From positions 339,451,346 to 339,515,345 of the forward strand of contig NC_066585.1 in the NCBI RefSeq assembly GCF_024323335.1: a DNA stretch of 64,000 nt, read 5' to 3'. Below the pieces are notes generated by a model. That model saw only the letters and a program-made list of their open reading frames with translations, did no database searches and had not been told where the DNA came from. Position numbers and translations under genes: made by a program. Below, piece by piece: positions 48,020 through 58,095 of the stretch (positions are counted from its first letter, which is position 1; the number at the start of each line of letters is the position of its first letter). The stretch comes from Lathyrus oleraceus (taxonomy: Eukaryota; Streptophyta; Magnoliopsida; Fabales; Fabaceae).

Positions 48020-51000
48020 AAAAAAGAGTATAAAAGAAAAACAGAATAGCTCGCTAAGTTGAAAACCCGAAAGGGCGGCTTAGGTAAAAATGAGCGTCTC
48101 GGTGGAGAACCCGCAAGGGCGATCCAGGCAAAAGTTAGAGACTTGAAAAAGAATATTTGCATCCCGCTAGATTGAGTACCTCACCCTGGGGCAATCTAGG
48201 CAAAAATTAGGGATTTGGCAAGTAACTGCATCCGGATAAGACTTTCTGTTCCGCAGCTGTCTTTTCATCAGAGATTCTCGATTCATCGTCGACTGAAGCT
48301 TCGAATACATCGAGATTCAAATTGGTAGAGAAAGGATCATTATGTTCAATGTAGCCCTCTTCCAATATATATCACTGATTTCAAATTTGTACAGATCTAT
48401 GGAGTCTTGCCATTTGCAGGCTACCATTCCATCAAATAAATTTGAGCTTTTATCCAATTATTTGCACTCTTATTTGTTTCAATTCAACAAATGTTTGCAT
48501 GTTTTAATTGATAAAATGTCATTGTTTTAAACAAATAAATTTTTTCAAAATTGTTGTTTTAAACAAAGTGAACATTCACAATGATGAAAGGATACTCAAG
48601 AATTTCTCAGTGCTCTCCCGAGGGTGGCATGATTTCCAACAGGGTAAGACATTTGTTCATATTCCTGGCATGGTTGTATCCTCTTTCTCCAGATTGTTTG
48701 TTGGGGTTGTTCCCCAAGCAGAGCTTTTGTTGGGGTTGTTCCCCAAGCAGAGTGTTTGTTGAGAAGTTTACAATCCAACAATTTGTTCTCTCCTCAGCAT
48801 GGTTGCTTTCCTTTGGAAGATTCAGTAGTAGGTGGGTTGACATCCCGGTACTTCATCATTTTCCTCAGCATAGTCGCTAGCAGATTTGTTGATGTGATAT
48901 ACTGCATTTATGCTATGTCTCCCCATCAGAGCGTTTGTTGAGGTTTTCACCTCTTTTCCCTTCAGCAGAGCAGTGGTTATTTTCTTCTTCTTCAGCTTGT
49001 CGGTTTCCTCTTAGAAGGTTCAGCATTTGGTGGTTGATCCCCAGCTCTCCTCCTCATCTCCAGTGGAGCCACCAGTAGACTTGTGGTTTGATGGATTGTA
49101 TCTGTGATGTTTCCCTGCAGAACCCCCGCCAGAGTTGGTATTTCCAACGGAGTGGTATCCTCAACAGAGTTGCTTTTGTGGTAGTTTATGCCTGTTGAAA
49201 TATCTGTTTCCCCAGTTGGGTCGGTTGGTGGTCTATCATCCTTAGATTTGGTTGAGTCCCTGATGCTTTTGATCCCTAGTAGAGTGGCTTGTTGCAGAAT
49301 CTACTTTTGTGTGATCCATTTTCCCTCAGTGGGTTTATCCCCAACGGAGTGGCTGACAGTATCCCCAGTAGAGTTGCTTGTGCAGCTAGATTCTACTTGT
49401 ATTTTGTTCTCTTCAGCGTTCTTGTTTGTGCAGTGAACTCTTGTTTCCCGGTTGATACTAAGAATCCCCCTGCAAAAATCTCGGGATTTCTCCTTTTCCC
49501 CAACAAATTTGCTTTTGTGGCAGTTCCTGCCTGTTGCGAACTTCTGTTCCCTAGTTGGGTTGATTGTGGATCCATCACTCAGAGATTTTGTGATTTCTTT
49601 GATATCTCTGATCTTTTGCCTCCCCGCAGATCTTTGCTTTTCAGCATGTAGATCTTCAGCAGATTGACTTTCCAGTTGGTTCTTGGTTGTTTTCCTCTGG
49701 AAGTGTAGTACCGGGCGTTTGATTCCTGGACCCTGTTTATGTTAGATATGTCTGTTTTGTCAGCATTCATCAAACATAAATTACGCATATTCATGCATAC
49801 TTTCAACATTCAGATATTCATGATTGCATTTTTGCCATATATCTCTTGTTTGTTGTTCCCTGTTATGGGTGATATAGATCTCCACAATAGATCTCCCCCA
49901 AGCAGATGTCGGGTGTCTAATCTCTCAATATAGAGTCAGCCCCATAAGCAGAAAGTGTCTGTCTTTCCTTCTGTAATTCCCCACTGAGATATATCCTCGT
50001 GGATAACGGTTTTTCCGTTTCCTCCCAACACATATATTGGGATGGATGTTCCTACTGAGTTATATCCTCATAGGACGGGCCTTGTTTCAGTTTGCCTTTT
50101 GGTTTGATCCTGAAGTGGCATTTTTCCAACTGTTTCTTGTGCTTCCCTGTGGAATAAATGAATAATTTGCCCAGTAACCGGCAAAAATTCCTTTTATCCC
50201 CAGTGGAATCTTTTGGGCCTCTACCCTTATACTGGTAGTTATAAGTCTTATTTCCCCTTGCCTCTTGGCGGAATTTGTGGTTATATACCTTTTATTCCTC
50301 GGCAAGAGTCGATTGGTTTTCTACCCCGTATTCGGTAGATATAAACCCTATCTTTGTATCCTCATCAGAGTTGTTGGCTATTACCCAGTATTCGGTAGTT
50401 GTAAGTCCTATCTCTTTTCCCCTAGCAGAGGTAACCTTTGTGGTTCATTCTGGTTGATGGTGGATGTTGTGGTCTTCTACCCTGTATTCGGTAGTTGTAA
50501 ATCCTATGTTGTTGTGGGTTTTATCCCCAACGGAGTCTGTGCTTTCTTGTGGATAATTGCCGGATGCTAGCAATTTTATCCTCAGCCAGAGCTTGTGGTC
50601 TTCTACCCCGTATTCGGTAGTTGTAAATCCTAATTTCTCCCCTTTGCAGAGTTAACCTTGTTGTTCATCCTAACTGATGATGGTTACTCTTTGTGGTTAT
50701 CTTCATTCAATATTCGATGTTGATATTCCCTCCTTGCTTCTGGGTAATTGCCGTATGCTAGCAATTGTATCCCCAGCTTTCTTGTGGATAATTGCCGGAT
50801 GCTAGCAATTTTATCCTCAGTGGGTTCTTTCACCGTTTGCCAGTGATTTGTTCCCCGGATCATTGATGTTTATCAATGCATCCCTTGTGAGTCTTCTTTC
50901 ATTTACCCTTTTGTTGGTAATGATTGTTGCTCCCTTTGATCGGTCATCTTTATATACCTAGTTTTGGTATCCCGATGCCTTTCTTTTCGGATGATTTATC

Positions 51001-52615
51001 CTTTATTAACCCTGTAACCGGTTGTGGATAATCTTCCATACGAGTATACTATCCACGTTCTGACGGTAATGGATAATATATCTCATGCACTCTTCAGTCG
51101 AAGCCTGTTGTGTTTCCCCAGTCGAGTAAGATTCGTATTCCTTTTGCGGAATCGAATATTCTTTGTTTCTTGGATAATTGTCGGATGCTTGCAATTTATC
51201 CCCTGTGAGTTATCTGTCATATGCTCTGTTGTTGTGGTAACGATTGTTTCTCTTTTTGGTTGGTCACTTATTATATACCCTGTAACCGGTATCTCTGGTG
51301 TCTCTTCCTTTTCGAGTATATTATTCACGTTCTGACGGTAATGAATAATATATCTCATTCACTCTTTGGTTGGAGTCCTTTGTTGATTATTCCCAACTGA
51401 GTAAGATTCGTATTCTTTGTAGAATCAAATATCCATCCTTTGATAAGTTTGCGTTTTGCTCTCTTCAGGATGATGAGTGTCTTGGCATATATACCAATTC
51501 ACGTTTTCGGTTGGTCACCTATTATATACCCAGTAACCGGTATCCCTAGTGTTTCCTTCCATGCGAGTGTATTATCTACGTCCTGACGGTAATAGATAAT
51601 ATATCTCATGCGAGTATACTATCCACGTTCTGACGGTAATGGATATTATATCTCATGCACTCTTTGGGTTTGTTTCCCCAGCTGAGTAGGATTCGTTTTC
51701 CCATTGTGGATTCGAATGTCCATCCTGTAAGTCGATTTGCTTTTTCAAGCCCTCCTTTCGGATGATGAGTGTTTTGGCATATATACCAATTCACATTTTG
51801 GTCGGTCGCCTATTATATACCCAGTAACCGGTATCCCTGGTGTTCCTTCCTTTCTGCTCCCTATTATGACCTTGGTCCCCTGTGGAGTCAGATTTTCCTA
51901 AGTTGACGTACCTTTTTCAGGTCTTTCTCAGATGTTTGGTTGATTGATATCTCTCACCCTTATACCGGTCTTAGATATTCATTCTTCCTGAGTTTGTTAC
52001 CCTTATACCGGTAACACCTCATTCTTTGTTGTTTCCCCAGGAGAGTCTTTTCGTTAGACCTTCTCCAGTGGAATTTCTGTTGTGATTTTACCCTTTTGCT
52101 GTATTGGCGTTCCCCAATATATGCAAGTTTTTCCCCGGCAGGGAGGTTCTGTGTGAACTTTTTCCCAGTCCGAGTCCGGATTTTTATCCGAAGTGTCCTT
52201 TGTGGATAGTTTGAGTCAGCTTGAGTCCTTTCCAGTGGATGTGTCTTCCTTTGGATTTCTTCTTTTCCCTGTTTGAGTCCTTTATTCCCCAGTGAGGTCT
52301 CCAGTCCAGTCGTGTCTTGTTCACGCAGCATCAGTTTTACCCTAATTCAGAGTTGTGTCCTGCTCACGCATTCTTTTTATTTTTCCCATGAGAGTCCTGT
52401 TAGAGTCTCTGTTCCTAGTGAGTGCATTACTCCGATGGATCGTCTTTTCTTTGTGGAACGTTATTCTCCACAGAGTTTTGTTTCTTTTGCATGCATACAT
52501 TTGCATCATGAGGTCTCTCAGGGACCAAAATTTGTCTCATTATTGTTATTTAAGCCCATTCTACCGCGTCGAGATGAAGATTTCTAAACTTCACTTCTCC
52601 GACTAGAATGACCTT
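48020..52615 (+). other. 3' UTR of element A, repeat-rich
   Basis: 4.6 kb without a supported gene. It begins with a conserved post-pol segment ('gaaaacccgaaagggcggct' at 48060-48080). 48650-49700 holds irregular units around 'ccccagcagagttg' and 'ttgttccc'. 50280-51860 is the hairpin minisatellite. The small frames are translations of repeats. Confidence 0.8.
50280..52030 (+). repeat. 3' UTR minisatellite of A, built of covarying hairpins
   Basis: Recurring hairpins: CTACC/GGTAG around CCGTATTC (50321-50338 and later copies), AATTGC/GCAATT (50790-50795 with 50805-50810), TTACC/GGTAA (50903-50907 with 50916-50920), and TACC/GGTA around CAGTAACC. A larger hairpin with the loop CGTTCTGACGGTAA or its variant occurs four times with changing arms: TATCCA/TGGATA (51050-51055, 51070-51075 and 51620-51625, 51640-51645), ATTATTCA/TGAATAAT (51320-51327, 51342-51349) and ATTATCTA/TAGATAAT (51571-51578, 51593-51600). 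Confidence 0.9.
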
Positions 52616-52628
52616 AAATAGGGGCATC
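52616..52628 (+). promoter_or_regulatory. polypurine tract of element A
   Basis: AAATAGGGGCATC directly precedes the 3' LTR. The position and the AATAGGGGCA core fit the other three elements. Confidence 0.8.
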
Positions 52629-55600
52629 TGTAAGACCCCAATTTTGCCCCTAAGATCCCTCATGGCATCATATCATATCATTACATTGCCTCAAGGATCA
52701 TTGTGCACCTGGCTTCCTTCCCTGTGGATGGGTTATCTTTTTGAGAGTGATTCTTGATCACCAAGCATGTTTTGCATTTGTATATCATTTGCTTTTCTTT
52801 TTACCACTAACCAAAAGTACAAAAATATGTCATCTAACCTTTGTCTTGCAGATGAAGCAATCACAGGTCAAAGCAGTTAAAGGCAGTCATTGAGCAATAG
52901 ATGGTGGCCATTCTTGAGAATTTGGACCCCACAATCATTATCAAGAGTTCATATGAGCTATGATATCATTTTGAATCAAAATCCCAAGTGGTAGAGGCTT
53001 GAATTTCATCAGAATATTGTCAAGTCATCTGAAGACCTAGAAAAGTCAACTGCAAGTCAACTGTGGATTTGGAGGTGGAAAGTGATTATAAATACTGCAT
53101 TCATGTTCAAACAAGTCTCATTTGACATTTCAAACATCAGCATTGAAGAATTTAAAGTCAGGTCAAAACTTTCCAAAAATAGAAAGTGACCTATAATTCA
53201 AATTTGCCAAAAATGGAAAGGTTTTAGTCCAACTTCAACTTCAAAATACATCATCAAGAAAGCTTCAAATGAAATTTTGTTGAACATTAAAGTTGTAGAT
53301 CTTTCTCTCCCATTTCCAAAAAGTCCAAGATCATCAATTTCTCATGTGTGGTTAAGGAGATATGATCAAAACATGGCAAAGTGTACTTGAAGATTCAAAT
53401 GGACATAACTTCTCAACCAAAGCTCCAAAATGGATGGCTCTTTTTGCATTCTTCTCCTTTTGACCTATAGTTTCCAAGCCATGCATTGCATTGCACAAAT
53501 TATCATCACATGAGCACTTGCTAATTCATTGGATTTTTGGAGGGAAAACATGAAATTCAAATTTGGTGCATTGTTTAAACATTTGACCATTACCATTGGC
53601 TCCAAAATGGATTTTTAAGTGAAAATAAATCAGATTTCGTGCACTGTTCATGCATGCACTTCATGCATAAGGGTGAAAAAAGCCAATTTGCACTTACACC
53701 TCATTTTTGCTAAACTCACTTACCAATTGGCTTAAACATGATTAAAGACTGATTAGCATGACCTATATAAACTAAAACCCTAACTGTTTTTCAGATTAGC
53801 TTTCATTTCTTCAGATCTAGATCTCAAATTCATCAATTTTTCTCTCAAAAGTTTCTTCAAATTTCTTCACATTCAAGTACTTTCTCTTGCTTGATTCTTG
53901 TTCCTGAGGTGTTCCTGAGCAAGATTGCACGTGGAAGTGAAGCAAACAGAGCCACATTAAAGCATTCTTGAAGATGGAAGCAACAATGGTGATTCAAAAT
54001 TTTGGTGGATTCGTGCACAATTAAGCTCCATTTTCTCTTCCAATCACTTATACAAGCATCCTAGAGGAACATTGAAGCTATCACAAGCCTTGAATCCATC
54101 CAATTCCAGATCTGCTCTTCAAGAGGTTACAAATCAACTCTCTTATTTTTTATTTTTCTTGCCATGATATTATAGATCTTGTTATGCTGAGCATTTTGAG
54201 CTTTGAATCATGAAATTCCATGCTGTTTTGAGTGAGATATGACTGATTGAATTTTGGATGATGAATCTTATTTGCTTCGATCCGTGCGTGTTTGATTGTT
54301 TCTTGATGAAATGTTTGTGGATTATTGATGTACGTTGAAGGCACTACACAATGCTATGCTCATTTTTGATTTCTGGATACTTTGAATTTTTCTGGAAATT
54401 TCCAGATGAAGATCTTCATGATCTTCATCGTGTTCATACATTCTCCAGTTTTCCTGCGAATTTAGCTAGGAAACGCATAGGTTTTGTTGCGGATTTTGCC
54501 ACGAGTTCATATGGATTACCTGCGGATTCCAATTGCCATGCACAGCGCGCGTTTTAGGGTTTGTGTATTGAAACGTCGTCGTTTTGAACTTGGCGCGCCA
54601 ATTGCCTTTTTTTTTTAATTTTCCTCATCTTAGAAAATTCATATCAATTTGAAAACTCATCCAAATTCACTCCAATTTTTTGCACTATAATCCTGATTCT
54701 TTTTAGTTGTTTGTGATCATATTTCCACAAATTGTGCTTGGCTGGATTTCATTTTGTGCTAGGGTATGTGAGCATGTATCCATTTTTGTACCTTGCCTTG
54801 CTTATTCATTTGTGAAATGCTGGTCTTTAATCCAATGATTCTGAAAATTTGCATGATGAAACTAGACTCATTGATTGACATTTTGGTGTTGATTTGGTAT
54901 TTTTATCAATTGTCATTTCTGTTTTATGATCATGCTAAGTTGGTGTGACAATTTGTGTCACACCTTGTGATGTTCAACTTGAATGATGTGTTTGCCATGC
55001 CAAATGGTCTCCAATTGTCCTGATTTTTTGTGTGATGCATGTTATGGATGTTGTGATTGCTCATGAATTTTCTTGGAATTATTTGAATCATTTCTGATTT
55101 AATTGAGATTTTTCATTCTAGTTGGTCACATTTGAGCTTTAAAATTACCTTGAACTTTAATTGATCATGAAATGCTTTTGGTATATGATATTGATGTGAG
55201 ACCTTTTGGATTGTTTCAAGATGTGTTTGAAGTTGATTCATGTTAAATTTCAGCTTCTGTTTTGAATTTTTCTCCATCTTTGACCCTAGGCTTTGACCTA
55301 GTGGTTTGCCTCTCACATTTGAGCTTTGATTTCAGGTTGAACATCCAAGTTACTTGGTTATTGATGCTCCATCACTTAAGCGTTGATGTTTACCTTTGAT
55401 TACTAATCTTTGTGTGTTTTGAAGGTTGATGTTAACTCATTTGAGTTTGACCTTTGAATTTACACATTTGTGTACATTGGGATTGTTTGTTGCTTATTGA
55501 CTATTGTTTGATTGTCTGAACTTTGTACTGATTTGTTTGATGTTTCCACAGGTACATAAGTTGCTGTAAGTTCATTTTGAACTTTGCTTTGCTTGGTTGC

Positions 55601-57651
55601 TTAACCACTTAGGTATAACCTCTCTTCTTCATGTAGTCTGGAAGACCTGTCTTGTTATGTGGGCAGGCACCTGTCTGAAGTCCTCCTTAAGAGGCAATGC
55701 TTGTGATTGTTTACTTTTTGTGCCAAGCAGGAAAAGTCCTCTTATGAGGCAATTGGCAGATAAAAGAGATGTGTAATCCATCTCCTGCTATTCAGTGTGT
55801 CATTCACCTTGCTCACACCATGTGTTGATGCATTGTGGATACTAACCCAAGATCTTATAGAGTCAATCACTTGTGGAGAAGAGTTCCAACTTTCTGAACT
55901 CCCACACCTTCTATTGTTTAAAGCTCTCCCAAGCCAGGGATAAGAGCTATGAGGCACACCCCTCATCTCCATTTCATCTGCTTCACCCTAACTCTCAATG
56001 TTAGGGTTAAGAGCTCATATTACCCCATTCCAGTTGACTGTAAAGTCTAACCTTGCTTGAGCCTTATTGCTTGTATATAGTGAGTGCTAATTGACTTGTT
56101 TGTCTGCTTACTTGATTCATCTGTGCATATTTGCTTATGTGTGCCTCTGTGCATTTATCATCATTAATTATACATAATTTCATGATCATTATTCATATCT
56201 TTATAACACCTTTGTTTGTCCATTGAGGAGTCAATTGTAAGTCCATTTATTGGCAGTTGTTTCCTATGATCTGGAAGGAGTTGGGACTAAGACCATTTAT
56301 TGGCATCCTATTTCCTTGGAGTCGAGTGTAAGACCATTTATTGGCAACTTGTTTCCTCTTGCTTATTGTTTTGTTTTGCTTGTTGTGTGTGAGGAGTCAA
56401 TTGTAAGTCCATTTATTGGCATTTGTTTCCCATGATCATTCCTTGGAGATTGGTATAAGTCCAGTTGATTGGCATCCGGTATCCATCTTTTGTTTTGTTT
56501 TAGGAGATTAGTGTAAGTCCATTGATTGGCATCTGATATCCATGTTTTGTTTTGTTTTAGGAGATTGGTATAAGTCCATTGATTGGCATCTGGTATCCAT
56601 GTTTGTTTGTGAGATTGGTGTAAGTCCATTGATTGGCATCCGGTATCCATTTTACTTTGTTCATCTGTTATTGCTCATTGCCTATTCCAAAGGAATCACT
56701 TGGATCATCTACATATGATCTCAAGAGGTGAACATCTAAGAAGTTTTACCTCCCTCACCTTCCATCTTTTGTTTCTTTAAACCTCCATTTGCATGTTAAC
56801 TCAAACTTGAAAACTATTGTGCAAACATTCTCATCTCTTTTCAAATTAGAAACCTAGGCCTTAAGCCTTTGATTTTCCAAACTTCATTTTCATAATACTT
56901 CTTTTGAATTGAATTCTAATCATACTTTAACATCTTTTGTGAATAATCCTAATTGGTTAATTTCACTCATTCAATTGTTTTGTGGCTTTGTCCATTCTTG
57001 ATAAGTTTTCATACATTAGCCATAGGTTTGATTTATCCTAGTTGGTTGATGTTAATCTCACCTTTTGTCCTTAGTGATTGAACTATAAGACTTCCTTGCT
57101 TATTATAGGGTTAATCCCTCACTAGCAAGTTGAAGCTTTTCTCACATGGTGGACTTGTTGTTTGTATAAGGTTGAGTTTTCTCCCGTGGATAACGAAAGA
57201 CCTTAGGGCTTTTGTTTTAAAATGAACCCACTCATATTTTGGAAATCTTTTAGCCGAACTACGAGGTTTTGATCCTGTAAAGGTACGTAGGCAATGGTTA
57301 TCCATCCAAACACAAAAATAATAACTTGTATATTCTTTTCTCATCCCTTCAATCCATGTTTGCACAATAAATATTTCATAAATAAATAACATTTCGTACA
57401 ACAAGTGTGAAAAGGGCTCCCTAGGAGTACCTAGGACGTTTTGGGTGCCTAACACCTTCCCATTGCGTAATTTACCCCTTACCCTGATCTCTGATCTTTT
57501 CATTGGTTTTCTATGTGTAAAACTTCTTAGGCTTTTGTTCGCTTTTTAGCCATTCCTTTGGATAAATAAAAGTGCGGTGGCGACTCGATTCTTTGTATGC
57601 TTTGCTTTTGATTTAGTCAATAAATCATAAAGTGACGAATACACCGCTACA
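52629..57651 (+). repeat. 3' LTR of element A
   Basis: 5023 bp, TGTAAGACCCC to CCGCTACA. It aligns with the 5' LTR at an offset of 19,507 bp without indels through the TATA box (53764-53771). Near 54603-54612 it lacks about 98 bp that the 5' LTR has. The D LTR keeps related sequence, so this is a deletion here rather than an insertion in the 5' LTR. Confidence 0.95.
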
Positions 57652-57656
57652 GTCCT
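57652..57656. repeat. target-site duplication of element A, right copy (GTCCT)
   Basis: An exact match to 33117-33121. It belongs to the pol gene of element B, in which A inserted. Confidence 0.95.
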
Positions 57657-57850
57657 CAGTACCAAGATTAATAATCTCCAACTCTTCCTGATGAGGTTGG
57701 ATGACCCTTTCCTCCTGCTTCAATAATCTGACCAGTTCTTTAGGGAGTTCACAATCTTCCTCACTCTCCTCTTCAGCTTGGTAGATGGGATTATTGAAAT
57801 CATACTGAGCCATAACAGAACTGTTTATAGTGGAGTCCGTAAGATCGATT
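57652..57850 (-). pseudogene. element B pol, N-terminal part
   Basis: This is the first part of pol after the intron. The frame carries MAQYDFNNPIYQAEEE from 57813 and continues to the Asp codon of LGTED, where the A insertion interrupts it; the next residues of the same frame are found at 33116 and below. It corresponds to the pre-RT segment (MARFDFENPIFQAEEEG) of element C. The open frame upstream of the ATG back to 57850 agrees with a spliced exon. Confidence 0.9.
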
Positions 57851-58095
57851 CTGCATGTTCAATGCTTTATTTTAGAAAAAAGAGTTCAAAAAAAGTCACA
57901 AAAACAAAAACATTGCCATTTTTATTGTTTTGAAAAATGAAAAACAAAAACGGAAAGACAGGGATCACAAAATTGTTTGCAAAACGTCCTTTATTAATGA
58001 TATCATTGAAAAACATGATGAGGCCCTACAATAAACCACTACGCCTTGGGCAGAACGTAGGGTTTCGTGCAAAATGAAAAACAAAAGAAAATTAC
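57851..58095 (-). other. putative intron between gag-pro and pol, element B
   Basis: On the minus strand GTAATT at 58095 and CATGCAG ending at 57851, 245 bp, phase 2. The length and phase equal those of C. A sense AATAAA lies at 57990-57995. Confidence 0.8.

Larger units (their letters stand above)
33122..57651 (+). mobile_element. element A: full-length Ogre-type retrotransposon
   Basis: It is 24,530 bp, flanked by GTCCT duplications, with LTRs of 5121 and 5023 bp, a primer site, a leader, ORF1, gag-pro, an intron, pol, a 4.6-kb 3' UTR and a polypurine tract. The size, ORF1 before gag, the pro/RT intron and dual RNase H are the known hallmarks of Ogre (Ty3/gypsy, Tat lineage). Hand comparison of the LTRs finds about 45-50 substitutions plus one deletion of about 98 bp, roughly 1% divergence. 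That implies a recent insertion. Four premature stops (40413, 45323, 45611, 47528) make the copy non-autonomous. Confidence 0.96.
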
